DNA of 64,000 bases from Paenibacillus durus (GTDB taxonomy: Bacteria; Bacillota; Bacilli; Paenibacillales; Paenibacillaceae). Positions 43,599 through 51,912 of the stretch are shown one piece after another (the stretch's first letter is position 1; each line of letters starts with the position of its first letter). The stretch lies in assembly GCF_000756615.1 (NCBI RefSeq), contig NZ_CP009288.1, positions 4,278,001-4,342,000 on the forward strand, in the 5' to 3' direction. A program made the position numbers and the translations under genes. Below the pieces are notes generated by a model. The model did no database searches. It had not been told where the DNA came from and worked only from the letters and a program-made list of their open reading frames with translations.

Positions 43599-43988
43599 AT
43601 GAGAACCGATCGTTGGTCTAACGAATCAGTCGAAAAAGCATTCGGCAGCTATGTAAAATCATGTCTTCAACACGCGAGTCGAGATTATTTTGAAAAGCTC
43701 CGCCGTGATTCTTCTCATGTGACCCTGCTGGACGCAGTCGCTTACGAAGTGAACATCAGTTTTTGCATCTGCTCAACTCACTCGCCCCGCGTGGAGGATT
43801 CTCCTATCTTTGAGCAAGTCATAGAGCAAATGCCATTAAGCTCCACCGAAAAGAAAGTTGTTTATTTCAAATATTACGAAGATAAGACGGACAAAGAAAT
43901 CGCTCGAATTTTGGGAGTAAGCAGACAAGCCGTTACTAAATCCAAATCCAATATCCTGCTGAAGCTTAAAAGACATTTGGAAATGTAA
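43599..43988 (+). CDS. Sigma region 4-like regulator (Tn916 Orf7-like)
   Basis: The 129-residue protein ends with a clear sigma-70 region 4 helix-turn-helix: LSSTEKKVVYFKYYEDKTDK followed by EIARILGVSRQAVTKSKSNI. The N-terminus is a short helical region without region 2. GAGAGGAGTG precedes the ATG. The next gene supplies a region 2-like domain, as in Tn916 orf7-orf8 and in the Bacillus SigO-RsoA split sigma factor. It probably activates element transfer genes. Confidence 0.75.
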   Translation: MRTDRWSNESVEKAFGSYVKSCLQHASRDYFEKLRRDSSHVTLLDAVAYEVNISFCICSTHSPRVEDSPIFEQVIEQMPLSSTEKKVVYFKYYEDKTDKEIARILGVSRQAVTKSKSNILLKLKRHLEM

Positions 43989-44065
43989 GGACGAGCTTGT
44001 GTCCCGTTCTCGCGGCCCCCCCTTATCGTTGCATCAGAAACCTAAGATAAAGGGAGGATAATTCA

Positions 44066-44263
44066 ATGAACAGTGTATGTCATTTAATCCAATTGGCCCA
44101 ACGTGGAGACAAAGAAGCAGAAGCAAAACTTATCGCCCGTTACGAACCTGTCATCAATAAATACTCTAGACAGAATGGGTTACTTGATGAAGATTGCAAA
44201 CAACAATTGATGATCGCATTCATCTTGGCCGTTCGCCGTTTCGATCTTAACCGTTACTCCTGA
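44066..44263 (+). CDS. Helix-turn-helix/sigma region 2-like small protein (Tn916 Orf8-like)
   Basis: The 65-residue protein reads LIQLAQRGDKEAEAKLIARY and EPVINKYSRQNGLLDEDCKQ, then a tail with MIAFILAVRRFDL. This is the HTH_16 family, which corresponds to sigma region 2. GGGAGGATAA precedes the ATG. It follows the region 4-like gene by 77 bases, matching the two-protein split sigma arrangement at the regulatory end of Tn916-like elements. Confidence 0.8.
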   Translation: MNSVCHLIQLAQRGDKEAEAKLIARYEPVINKYSRQNGLLDEDCKQQLMIAFILAVRRFDLNRYS

Positions 44264-44267
44264 CGTT

Positions 44268-44322
44268 AATAGCAAGCCATGTTTAGTTGGGATTACTTCT
44301 CAATGCATGGCTTGTTATTTTT
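44268..44322 (+). terminator. Terminator after the split sigma genes
   Basis: AATAGCAAGCCATG and CATGGCTTGTTATT pair with one mismatch across a 24-base loop, followed by a run of T. It starts five bases after the orf8-like stop. Confidence 0.8.
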
Positions 44323-44841
44323 TTCACTTAAAAATAATCAGAGTTGGTTGCTTTTTGGGTAATATTCTCCCATTTACTATATAGGAGGAACAAAAGGATG
44401 CTCATGAAGTGTCTTTTTCCTAACCTTCTAACGTGATCATTGATAACTTCATAAGTCCTGTTTTAAGTACGTTCCTCTTGCCTCTGCTAACATCAGAAGC
44501 GACAAAGCGGAGCGCCATGACGGTCTGCGGTCTGTCAGCCAGTAGACCCGAGCGACTAACTATTCGGCTGAAATCATCCTGTGGTGGGATGAATCGCCAT
44601 AACCCGCAAGAGGGATCATGATACTTCTGCCCGGCCAGCGTCACTGCATTGGGGGCAGCCCGCTCGGATGAGGGGGAGCTTCGTGGAAGATCGGGGCTAT
44701 GATGCCGTGTAACCGGCGGCAGCTTGAAACAGGCTTTTTTATTCTGATCCAATGGAGATGAAGCATGGGGAAACGACTTTACTATGCGAACGGCCCGCCG
44801 CTGTCTGCCTACATACTCTTTTGGGAAGGAGAATTTTCAAT
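44323..44841. other. Intergenic stretch upstream of xis
   Basis: No gene is supported on either strand. The minus frame at 44420-44752 lacks a ribosome site. The region contains AGGAGGAAC near 44385 with an ATG that opens only four codons, possibly a decayed leader. Confidence 0.35.
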
Positions 44842-45111
44842 ATGGAAACCAGCTCGTTACCACAATTTGACCCGCAACACATTATCGCACTTATGTTTCA
44901 AAGCTATCCAGACGTAGTCAACGTCACGCAGATGTGTGATATGCTGGGCGGCATCAGCACTAAAACGGCTTATAAGCTCTTGCAGGCCAATCGTATCCAG
45001 CATTTCAAAATTGGCAGAGCCTACAAAATCCCCAAAGTCCAGATCATCGCCTACCTTCAATCCATAATAAATCCACAACAGGTTTCGCGCTTCGACGCTT
45101 TAATGCATTGA
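44842..45111 (+). CDS. xis: Excisionase-like protein
   Basis: ATG at 44842 with GGGAAGGAGAA upstream is preferred over the longer frame. The 89-residue protein is a MerR/excisionase-type winged helix: VNVTQMCDMLGGISTKTAYK, LLQANRIQHFKIGRAYKIPK, VQIIAYLQS. It lies just upstream of the integrase, the normal xis-int order. It would bend the attachment site DNA to direct excision. Confidence 0.8.
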   Translation: METSSLPQFDPQHIIALMFQSYPDVVNVTQMCDMLGGISTKTAYKLLQANRIQHFKIGRAYKIPKVQIIAYLQSIINPQQVSRFDALMH

Positions 45112-45193
45112 ATCGCTTATTGTACTATGATATATTTAGAAGTGTCAATGGTAGGGAGATTTTGGGCTGCTATACCAAGGAGGGACAAGATTA

Positions 45194-46390
45194 ATGATAG
45201 CAGGCCACCTACAGGAAAAGAAAGGTCTTTATTATATTGTTTTGAATTGTAAGGATGAGTTTGGAAAGCGCAAGCCCAAGTGGATTCCCACCGGGCTTTC
45301 AGTGAAGGGCAACAAAAAGAAGGCGGAAGCCTTGCTGCTGGAGGCGCGGCAAAACTTTGTGGAAACGCCGAAAGTAAGTGGGGAGCCTCCTGAGAACGTA
45401 GAGACATCTGACGACGTTGAAGAAGAACAACTCCTATTTGCCGATTTCCTGCTCCAATGGCTGGAGATGATGAAACATCAGGTAGAGTTTACAACCTACG
45501 TTGCCTATTACAATGTCATTCATAACCGCGTAGCGCCTTATTTCAGGGAAAAGAACATTTTTTTAAATGACTTGCAGCCTAAGCATATCCAAGACTTTTA
45601 TAATCATGTGTTGACAGAGCGCGGTGTGACGCCCAACACGGTCATCCATTACCACGCAAATATTCGCAAGGCGCTACAATATGCCTACAAAACGGAAATG
45701 ATCTCTGCAAATCCCGCAGACAAGGTGGAACGTCCCAAAAAGAATGCATTTGTAGGCAGCTTCTACGACAGCACTGAGATGAACAAGCTATTTGCCGCGG
45801 TCAAAGGCGACCCTGTGGAACTGGCGGTGATTTTGGGCGCTTTCTACGGACTGCGCCGCAGCGAGGTAGTGGGACTGAAATGGAACGCTATCAACTTCCA
45901 GAACCGGACGCTTACAATTCAGCACACGGTGGTTCCGGTCTTCTTCCAAGGCGAGCAAATGGTGGTGGAAAAGGATCGGGCCAAGAACAAGGCGAGTCAT
46001 CGTACACTGCCATTGGTGCCAGCCTTTGAGGATCTGCTGCTTCGCATCCGCGAGCAGCAGAAGCAGGATCAGACACTCTACAAATCATCCTACTGCAAGG
46101 AATTCCAAGATTATGTCTATCTGGACAAGCTGGGACAGCGGATCAAGGCCGGATATATTACGCAGCACTTTACGATGTTGCTGGCGAAGCAAAACCTACG
46201 CCGCATCCGGTTTCACGATCTCAGGCACAGTTGCGCCAGCCTACTTCTGGCCAATGGCGTGAGCATGAAGGAGATTCAGGAGTGGCTGGGACACAGCAAT
46301 TTTTCCACCACCGCCAATACCTATGCCCACCTGGAATACAGCGCCAAGGTGACTTCAGCCCACGCCATGAGTCAATGCCTTAAGTTTTAA
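45194..46390 (+). CDS. int: Tyrosine recombinase integrase (Tn916 family)
   Basis: The 398-residue integrase has an N-terminal arm-binding domain (KDEFGKRKPKWIPTGLSVKG), a core-binding SAM-like domain (about 75-165) and the catalytic domain with Arg in FYGLRRSEVVGLKWN, HxxR in FHDLRHSCASLLLANG, His in WLGHSNFSTT and the Tyr in TANTYAHLEY. It is intact. Its 3' end is 62 bases from a tRNA-Leu gene, so the attachment site is expected to be immediately adjacent. Confidence 0.93.
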   Translation: MIAGHLQEKKGLYYIVLNCKDEFGKRKPKWIPTGLSVKGNKKKAEALLLEARQNFVETPKVSGEPPENVETSDDVEEEQLLFADFLLQWLEMMKHQVEFTTYVAYYNVIHNRVAPYFREKNIFLNDLQPKHIQDFYNHVLTERGVTPNTVIHYHANIRKALQYAYKTEMISANPADKVERPKKNAFVGSFYDSTEMNKLFAAVKGDPVELAVILGAFYGLRRSEVVGLKWNAINFQNRTLTIQHTVVPVFFQGEQMVVEKDRAKNKASHRTLPLVPAFEDLLLRIREQQKQDQTLYKSSYCKEFQDYVYLDKLGQRIKAGYITQHFTMLLAKQNLRRIRFHDLRHSCASLLLANGVSMKEIQEWLGHSNFSTTANTYAHLEYSAKVTSAHAMSQCLKF

Positions 46391-46452
46391 ATAAAAAACA
46401 CCGTACGACTCTCCATTTACACGGAAAATGTGCAGTGTTTTAGCTAAATTTA

Positions 46453-46535
46453 TGCCGAAGACCGGACTCGAACCGGTACGGGGTTACCCCCGACAGATTT
46501 TAAGTCTGTTGTGTCTGCCATTCCACCACTCCGGC
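46453..46535 (-). tRNA. tRNA-Leu (anticodon UAA), complete
   Basis: The 83-base type II tRNA has acceptor GCCGGAG/CTTCGGC (one G-U pair), a long variable arm (GGGGGTAACCCC), a T arm ACCGGTTCGAGTCCGGT and anticodon loop CTTAAAA. No CCA is encoded. It lies inside the presumed element boundary, next to int. Confidence 0.88.
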
Positions 46536-46671
46536 AGGTCAAGAATGAAATTCGCACCTTTCAGAAAAAGGAGAGAACTTCAGGAGAGAACTTTCAACAA
46601 CCGTTCTCGCCAAAAACGCTTCAAAGACGCTTTACATCAAGGTTTTTACCGGGTATCTTTCAGCGGGACGC

Positions 46672-46716
46672 TACGGATTTTAAGTCCTGTGCGTCTGCCA
46701 ATTCCGCCACCCCGGC
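46672..46716 (-). pseudogene. tRNA-Leu(UAA) 5' half, likely attachment junction
   Basis: GCCGGGGTGGCGGAATTGGC (46716 downward) through the anticodon loop ACTTAAAATC is a normal tRNA-Leu(UAA) 5' half. Right after the anticodon stem the sequence changes to CGTAGCGTCCCGCTGAAAG with no variable or T arm. The 10-base core ATTTTAAGTC (46677-46686) recurs in the complete tRNA at 46497-46506. The simplest reading is integration into the host tRNA-Leu, with this as attR. Confidence 0.65.
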
Positions 46717-46882
46717 AGGGGTAAAATAAACTTTACGCGCGTGACGCGACAAGATATATAATATCATGATTCCGAAGTTGACGCAATCATTATTTTTCTG
46801 TACATCCACTCTTCCAGCACTTAGACAAAACACAGCCCGCACCGGCGCTTCACCGGACACGGGCCATTGTCCCTGCTCCAAA

Positions 46883-47254
46883 TTAACGGCGTTCGCCGCT
46901 TCTGTTTCTCATGCCGACCAGACCGAACAGGCCGATCAGGCCGAGCCATCCCCAATTGGAATAGTTCGTGCGGGGTGCCACGTTTGTAGCGCGGTATGTG
47001 CCGGTACGCGTAGTGCCCAGCGGAGTAACGGCTGTGCCTGGACGGCCCGGCGCAGTCATCGTATTGTCGTTGGTGTACGTGTTGCCCGTATGATAGGTTA
47101 CCCGGTTAGCGGTCATGCCGCTATTGGTTTCGGTAGCGTTAACCGCTACGCTTCCCACCTCGGCTGCAGATGTATCCTCTGCATAACCGACACCCATCAG
47201 ACTCATCGATAAAACAGCGCTGCACGCAAGGCTAGCCATCAGCTTCTTTTTCAA
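46883..47254 (-). CDS. WGxxGxxG-type secreted small protein
   Basis: The 123-residue protein has a signal peptide (KKKLMASLACSAVLSMSLMG, cleavage after GYAED), a Thr/Asn-rich middle and a C-terminal hydrophobic motif NWGWLGLIGLFGLVGMRNR, the WGxxGxxG signature of a Paenibacillus/Bacillales envelope protein family. AAAGGAGGG lies upstream. A GC-rich hairpin at about 46,834-46,860 is its likely terminator. The function is unknown. Confidence 0.8.
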   Translation of the reverse strand: MKKKLMASLACSAVLSMSLMGVGYAEDTSAAEVGSVAVNATETNSGMTANRVTYHTGNTYTNDNTMTAPGRPGTAVTPLGTTRTGTYRATNVAPRTNYSNWGWLGLIGLFGLVGMRNRSGERR

Positions 47255-47379
47255 AGGTGTGTCCCTCCTTTTATGTTAGTCGCTGTTAGCTTCTCCCCAT
47301 ACGCTCCACTCTATGCAGAGCATTCCGCATTATTCAACCGCTGCCGGGAACACTAACTTACAGAAAGGTGGGATCAACC

Positions 47380-47535
47380 ATGGATATATATTTCGACAGC
47401 TACAAAATTGCAGCTCTGGAGAAGCAGGACGACGCCGTTGAGATCATTCGCAGCGCCGAAGCCAGCATAGCTCGATTGACGGGCAGCCCCGTTACGCTGA
47501 TCGCCTTTGAGAAAAGCGAAGGGACGGAGCGTTAA
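47380..47535 (+). CDS. 51-residue conserved-looking small protein
   Basis: ATG at 47380 follows AAAGGTGGG. The sequence MDIYFDSYKIAALEKQDDAV, EIIRSAEASIARLTGSPVTL ends IAFEKSEGTER. It is a compact mixed alpha/beta protein with no signal peptide. The frame is flanked by divergent and convergent neighbours and stands alone. No family name comes to mind. Confidence 0.6.
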   Translation: MDIYFDSYKIAALEKQDDAVEIIRSAEASIARLTGSPVTLIAFEKSEGTER

Positions 47536-47633
47536 CCCTAAATCCGAACCGCACAGATCGCACAAGCATTCTTGTACTAAAAAGAACAGACGGGCGCGGA
47601 CTGTCACCCGGGCAGTTCGTTAGCCCGCCCATT

Positions 47634-47969
47634 TTATCCAGGATACACGTCGATAATGCAGTCCAGCCCGATCCATCTCCACTCGTCCGCCCTTTGCAGC
47701 TTGATTTCACGCGAGTGGGCATGAATGGAGGTGACAAACCCGCTCAGCCGCACATCCTCAAAAGAATCGAACAGAACAACCGTTACCCGGACATGCTCCC
47801 GCAGCGACAGCGTCAGCGTCCTTTCCATCTCTTCCCGCTTCTGGTCATCGAGCACGGGCGGTTCCCGGCGCAGTACCTCCCGCTGTTCCTCCAGAATCCG
47901 CTGCTTGTGCTCAGGCAGCATCATGCGGCTGCTCTCCCAAAGTCCGTTTCCCTCCAGTTTCTTACCCAA
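47634..47969 (-). CDS. YolD-like protein
   Basis: A TTG start at 47969 with AAAGGAGG nine bases upstream yields MGKKLEGNGLWESSRMMLPE, the canonical YolD opening. The 111-residue protein continues RVTVVLFDSFEDVRLSGFVT and IKLQRADEWRWIGLDCIIDV. YolD-like proteins often accompany Y-family polymerases or stand alone in Bacillales; their role is not settled. The longer upstream frame has no ribosome site. Confidence 0.88.
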   Translation of the reverse strand: MGKKLEGNGLWESSRMMLPEHKQRILEEQREVLRREPPVLDDQKREEMERTLTLSLREHVRVTVVLFDSFEDVRLSGFVTSIHAHSREIKLQRADEWRWIGLDCIIDVYPG

Positions 47970-48143
47970 AGGGATTCGCCTCCTTTTTTCAACAAATATT
48001 CTCCGCCCTCCAACATAGGAACGTATGTTTGTATTATATCCACTATTCCGCTCTTGAATCAACAAGGAAAAAATGACAGCGAAAAAGGCGCTGACAGCTG
48101 CTGCAAGCTGCGCGCCTTCTTACCCGGGACGGTTTGATCCGCT

Positions 48144-48668
48144 CTATTCGCTTTTCTTCGTATCCATCAACCCGGTCGCTTCTCTCGCTTGATTAAGCTT
48201 GGAAATGCCGTACAGCATAACAATATCCGCATTTTTATTCATTTGATCGAACTGTTCGGCGGTTACATCGGGAGACACGGCGCTTTCCGAGGCTTCTTTT
48301 TTGATCTCATAGGCTTTTTGAAAAGAGTCCTTGGCTTCTGCCAAAAGCTTCTCGACATTATCCGGAAGTCCGGATGGAATCTCTGCGTCATTAGCCTGGT
48401 CCGATAAATCGGATGCTGTATCCTGAAACTTCTTGATGGCCTTCTCCAGCTCATCAGCCGTTAACGTGCCTCCCGAGTAGGAAGCAAGCGCTTCGTTAAA
48501 ATCATCCAAGGATGATTTCGCACTCTGATCAAGTGTCGACATCTCGTCGTAAAATTGCTGAACGCTCTTCTGCACATCTTCATGGGACAATGCAGCTGGC
48601 GTTCCTCCGCCGCAGGCGCTAAGCAGTGCAAGTAGTATTGCCGCGACTGCCAGTAAGGCTGTTCTCAT
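48144..48668 (-). CDS. Lipoprotein of unknown function
   Basis: The lipobox LLSAC lies at residues 15-19 after a hydrophobic segment, so the 174-residue protein should be anchored on the outer face of the membrane. The mature part is helical and acidic (DEMSTLDQSAKSSLDDFNEA, AEQFDQMNKNADIVMLYG). GGAGGGATAG precedes the start. It resembles Bacillales lipoproteins of the DUF6376-like kind, but the family call is weak. Confidence 0.7.
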   Translation of the reverse strand: MRTALLAVAAILLALLSACGGGTPAALSHEDVQKSVQQFYDEMSTLDQSAKSSLDDFNEALASYSGGTLTADELEKAIKKFQDTASDLSDQANDAEIPSGLPDNVEKLLAEAKDSFQKAYEIKKEASESAVSPDVTAEQFDQMNKNADIVMLYGISKLNQAREATGLMDTKKSE

Positions 48669-48803
48669 GTATCTATCCCTCCTGTTAAAAGGATAGAAAA
48701 GATTGCGAAAATACGCAACTGAAAAAATGGGAATCCTCTGTGACAGACTCCCTTAATGGATTATAATGAAATGTACCCCGCCGTTCATTGAAAGGAGATT
48801 AAA

Positions 48804-49244
48804 GTGCGTAGACGAAAGCATAAGACCTATCTTCTAGTCATCATTCTGCTGCTTCTGGTGCTGTCTTACCTCGCTGAAAGAAACGGCTGGAACTTCGAGA
48901 ATCCTCCTGCCTCCGATTCGGAGGTGGTGCAGCTAATCTTCCCATCAGATGAATACCCGGAGACGGCAGATCATATTGAGGAGGCCATTGATAAGGGTGA
49001 GTCCAAAATATGTACGATTGACCGTGGTGGAGCCGAGGAGAACCGCAAAGAATCGCTAAAAGGCGTCCCTACCAAAAAGCGCTACGACCGCGATGAATGG
49101 CCTATGGCTATGTGCCAAGAAGGCGGAACGGGCGCGGATATCGCATACATATCACCGGCTGACAACCGTGGTGCGGGCAGTTGGGTTGGCAATCAGCTGG
49201 ACCAATACCCGGATGGGACACGGATCGAATTCATTATCAAATGA
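48804..49244 (+). CDS. NucA/NucB-type extracellular deoxyribonuclease
   Basis: A GTG start follows GAAAGGAG. The 146-residue protein has one N-terminal membrane segment (TYLLVIILLLLVLSYLA) and the NucA/NucB domain: FPSDEYPETADHIEEAIDKG, then YDRDEWPMAMCQEGG and ISPADNRGAGSWVGNQL. The D-EWP motif and the SPADNRGAGSW metal-site loop are intact. These enzymes degrade DNA outside the cell during sporulation or cut DNA for uptake. A hairpin follows the stop at 49245-49273. Confidence 0.88.
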   Translation: MRRRKHKTYLLVIILLLLVLSYLAERNGWNFENPPASDSEVVQLIFPSDEYPETADHIEEAIDKGESKICTIDRGGAEENRKESLKGVPTKKRYDRDEWPMAMCQEGGTGADIAYISPADNRGAGSWVGNQLDQYPDGTRIEFIIK

Positions 49245-49290
49245 CAACCCCTCCAAGCCAAGCTTGAAGGGGCTGCACCGGTTTTCGCTA

Positions 49291-49416
49291 CTAGAGCCAA
49301 CAGGATTTAAGGATAATAACAAGCAGGATGAAGAGAACCAGAATTGCTCCCGTCGAATTACAAGGATACATTGGTCCATAATTTGCTCCACCAACACCGC
49401 CACAATCAGCACCCAT
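49291..49416 (-). CDS. YjcZ-like small sporulation membrane protein
   Basis: The 41-codon gene has ATG at 49416 and AGAGGAGG upstream. The Gly-rich start (MGADCGGVGGANYG) and terminal hydrophobic helix (AILVLFILLVIILKS) match the YjcZ family of tiny spore-associated proteins. It is convergent with the nuclease gene. Confidence 0.7.
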   Translation of the reverse strand: MGADCGGVGGANYGPMYPCNSTGAILVLFILLVIILKSCWL

Positions 49417-49512
49417 GATCGAAAACCTCCTCTGCAATTGAATACAACACAGAATATGTCAAAGGGAAGAATAATGCATGGGCAAAATGGAAATGATCTC
49501 ATGACGGATGTC

Positions 49513-49977
49513 CTATTTGTTTTTGGCGTACAGCCAGTTGTAATAACCTGCATGTTTAATCTCGTCGGTCATAATTTCAAATATCCAATCTCGGTACTGG
49601 GGATTGATATGCAGATAGATCGTGCGGTATTTTTCAAAAGCTTTTAACTCGCCTAACAAAGCCTTTTCAATCCCCTCTAGATAGCTGGCGGGCAGTTGTT
49701 CAGGAGCTCCGTCCGCCACGGCAGGAGCCTTGCCGGTTAATTGTGTATATAAGGTTCTGAACATGGCCCTGTGCTTTCTCTCATCATCACGAATGCCTGT
49801 AATAACCTCTTTTTCCTGCGGAGTAGGTGCAAGCTTGATGAGAAAATCATAGAACAATTCATCGTTCCGTTCCCCTTGAATGGATTGCTGGATAAGCGTA
49901 ATCACCATATCGCTGCTACGATGGTACGGCCAATTGGCTAACCCAGGCTGGGGAATAACATAAGGTTGATAATACAT
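49513..49977 (-). CDS. Ferritin-like di-iron protein
   Basis: The 154-residue four-helix protein has paired metal motifs: QGERNDELFYDFL, then IRDDERKHRAMFRTLY (E..H) and LLGELKAFEKYRTIYL with MTDEIKHAGYYNWLY (E..H). This is the ferritin-like/rubrerythrin-like fold without the rubredoxin domain. The N-terminus YYQPYVIPQPGLANWPYHRS suggests surface or spore association. It may scavenge peroxide or iron. GGCGGTGTC lies upstream of the start. Confidence 0.8.
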   Translation of the reverse strand: MYYQPYVIPQPGLANWPYHRSSDMVITLIQQSIQGERNDELFYDFLIKLAPTPQEKEVITGIRDDERKHRAMFRTLYTQLTGKAPAVADGAPEQLPASYLEGIEKALLGELKAFEKYRTIYLHINPQYRDWIFEIMTDEIKHAGYYNWLYAKNK

Positions 49978-50138
49978 AACTGGATGACACCGCCTTAACT
50001 GAGGTTTGAACCACTTCGTTTACAGGGTATTCACCCATTGACCTGAGAGTGCCTAATGGCCGCCCTTAGATTTTGCCAGCAAAAAAGGCCAACCAGAAAT
50101 CTCTGATTGACCTCAATATTACGAAGGGCAAGCTAAAA

Positions 50139-50501
50139 CTAGACAAGCGGCGATTCAATCAATGTAGCGAATTTGAATCGGTGTGTATGACCATCGACCA
50201 ATGTAGTCCGGCCTGTTACAAAGTGTACGTGTTTGCCATTTCCGACTGGAATAGCCGGTCCCGTTCTAATTCTTCTCAGATTATGAAAATGGTCCAGAAA
50301 ATCCGTTCTTTCGAGGTTAATTTCATGGACATGAGTATTTCCTACCCGAATCGCTTGCCCAGTAACGCCTGCAAAGCGGTGGTTATGCCGGTCTTCGCCT
50401 GCTTCAGCCAGTTGAGTGCTGCCTTCAAATTCATGTACATGTCTCTGTGCCTGTCTAGGAGTTATTGCTTTCTTCTTTACTGTGGGCCGTTTCTTTTGCA
50501 T
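50139..50501 (-). CDS. YmaF family protein
   Basis: The 120-residue His-rich protein has repeated HxH motifs: RHVHEFEGST, DRHNHRFAGVTG, NTHVHEINLE, FLDHFHNL, GKHVHFVTG and GHTHRFKFATL. This is the YmaF signature. The many histidines suggest metal binding. GGAGGAATAC precedes the ATG. A hairpin with a T run on the minus strand (about 50,083-50,115) terminates it. An overlapping plus-strand frame is its shadow. Confidence 0.88.
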   Translation of the reverse strand: MQKKRPTVKKKAITPRQAQRHVHEFEGSTQLAEAGEDRHNHRFAGVTGQAIRVGNTHVHEINLERTDFLDHFHNLRRIRTGPAIPVGNGKHVHFVTGRTTLVDGHTHRFKFATLIESPLV

Positions 50502-50606
50502 CCGTTGTATTCCTCCTTAATGGTTATGCGATATCACCACATCCTATTAAGGCAAACATAGACAAGTGCTGGGCGGACTCCCAACTATCTTTGGCATCAT
50601 TGCCGT

Positions 50607-50864
50607 TTATCGTCTTCGGTAGCCGTCACCCCGCGCAATCGCGAAAAAAATAAGCAGCACCACTATTGCGCCGACAATCGACGGTACGACATAAAATCCT
50701 CCTACAACCGGTCCACGATCCCCAAGCAGTTCTGTACCCAACCAAGATCCAACGAACCCGGCCATAATATTACCGGCCAAGCCTCCCGGCACATCTCTGC
50801 CAATCAGGTTGCCGCTTAACCAGCCAATCAGCCCGCCAATAATCAATACCCAGAGCAGATCCAT
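50607..50864 (-). CDS. GlsB/YeaQ/YmgE family membrane protein
   Basis: The 85-residue protein has three hydrophobic helices (LLWVLIIGGLIGWLSGNLIG, GLAGNIMAGFVGSWLG, VVPSIVGAIVVLLIFFAIA), the transglycosylase-associated (GlsB/YeaQ) family. It is usually stress-induced, with unknown biochemical function. GAAAGGGGGCGAT lies just upstream. Confidence 0.9.
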   Translation of the reverse strand: MDLLWVLIIGGLIGWLSGNLIGRDVPGGLAGNIMAGFVGSWLGTELLGDRGPVVGGFYVVPSIVGAIVVLLIFFAIARGDGYRRR

Positions 50865-51035
50865 CCAATCGCCCCCTTTCCAGCTGTTTGTTCAAAATAT
50901 GTTTGGGAATGGAATGGGTGACGCTCTTTCCTGATGAGCCTACTCACAAAAAGCTTGGAGCAAGCATAAAGTGTGGTACAGAAGATGCGCCAATTATCCT
51001 TTTTCAAGATAAAGCTTAGGGAGGAAGGGAAAATC

Positions 51036-51344
51036 ATGGATCCTCTCGGAAAACGCAAAAATTCAAGCCCCAAAAAGAAAACCGCAGGTTCCTCACTTAA
51101 GGAAAGTAAAGGGCTTGAATTAACCGTGGCCGCGCTTTTGTTGACCGGAAAGCTTAAAGTGGATTCCGTGCAATTGTACACTGACGCTTCTCTATTCATC
51201 AGCCTGGTAGGCAAATACAAAAAATTAAGCGATTTAAGCGACAGCAATGTCGAAAAGCTGGTTAACTTCATGAACGATAACGGCAGCTTAACATTGAACG
51301 ATCTAATGGAAGCATTAAAAAAGAAAACCGGGAACAATAAATAA
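51036..51344 (+). CDS. Conserved-looking hypothetical protein
   Basis: ATG at 51036 with GGGAGGAAGGG upstream is preferred over 50973. The 102-residue protein has a Lys/Ser-rich start (GKRKNSSPKKKTAG), then a helical domain LELTVAALLLTGKLKVDSVQ and KLVNFMNDNGSLTLNDLMEA. There is no membrane segment of full length. The next small gene follows by 25 bases. The function is unknown. Confidence 0.65.
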   Translation: MDPLGKRKNSSPKKKTAGSSLKESKGLELTVAALLLTGKLKVDSVQLYTDASLFISLVGKYKKLSDLSDSNVEKLVNFMNDNGSLTLNDLMEALKKKTGNNK

Positions 51345-51369
51345 TCTCACGAAAAAGGCGGGGAATCTA

Positions 51370-51492
51370 ATGAGCGGCTTCGACGGAGAAAGTTTTGCCG
51401 GAAACATTCTACTTATTATCGTTATTGCTTTGCTGATTTTTGGATCAACGGATATCGAGACTTTAACCGGCGCTCCAGCTTCATCTGAATAG
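51370..51492 (+). CDS. 40-residue membrane peptide
   Basis: ATG at 51370 with AAGGCGGGG upstream opens MSGFDGESFAGNILLIIVIA followed by LLIFGSTDIETLTG. It has one membrane helix with short polar ends, like the YjcZ-type small spore proteins but without their Gly-rich start. It is cotranscribed with the preceding gene. Confidence 0.6.
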   Translation: MSGFDGESFAGNILLIIVIALLIFGSTDIETLTGAPASSE

Positions 51493-51540
51493 ATCTTCGC
51501 GGACGCGAAATAGCCCTATGGGTGGGTTTCTTGATAATCT

Positions 51541-51594
51541 AAAGGAAAAACCAGCGCTATACTATGAAAAGTGATATGCGCTGGTTTTTCCTTT
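51541..51594. terminator. Strong bidirectional terminator
   Basis: AAAGGAAAAACCAGCGC (51541-51557) and GCGCTGGTTTTTCCTTT (51578-51594) form a perfect 17-bp stem. It ends both the plus-strand small genes and the minus-strand zinc operon. Confidence 0.9.
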
Positions 51595-51611
51595 GTTATT
51601 TATCTTATGAC

Positions 51612-51881
51612 TTACCAACTAGCCTTTTTGACACCAGGGATCTGGCCTTTATGAGCAAGCTCGCGGAAGACGATGCGGGATACGCCAAATTTGCCGATAT
51701 ATCCTCGCGGTCTGCCACTTACCGCACAACGATTATGAAGCCGGGCAGCCGAGGAATCGCGGGGAAGCTTCTGCAGAGCGGTATAATCCCCTTTTTCTTT
51801 CAGTTCTCTCCGTTTCTCTGCATACCTGACTACTATTTGCCGCCGCTTCATCTCTTTTACCACCTTTGATTTTTTGGCCAT
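51612..51881 (-). CDS. rpsN: Ribosomal protein S14, zinc-independent paralogue
   Basis: Met at 51881 follows GGAGGTG. The 89-residue protein KKSKVVKEMKRRQIVVRYAE ... RLHNRCAVSGRPRGYIGKFG is the longer S14 form without the two CxxC pairs of the zinc-binding S14. In Bacillus such paralogues are Zur-repressed and replace zinc S14 during zinc shortage. Here it is the last gene of the znu-zur operon, which fits that role. Confidence 0.92.
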   Translation of the reverse strand: MAKKSKVVKEMKRRQIVVRYAEKRRELKEKGDYTALQKLPRDSSAARLHNRCAVSGRPRGYIGKFGVSRIVFRELAHKGQIPGVKKASW

Positions 51882-51912
51882 TATTCTCGTTTCACCTCCT
51901 TTTGAACCCAGT

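Noticed and set aside
44420..44752. 110-codon minus-strand frame upstream of xis
   Set aside because: No ribosome site, and it lies across the expected leader of the recombination genes.
50073..50561. 162-codon plus-strand frame
   Set aside because: It is antisense to the His-rich YmaF gene, whose repeated HxH motifs and ribosome site are decisive.
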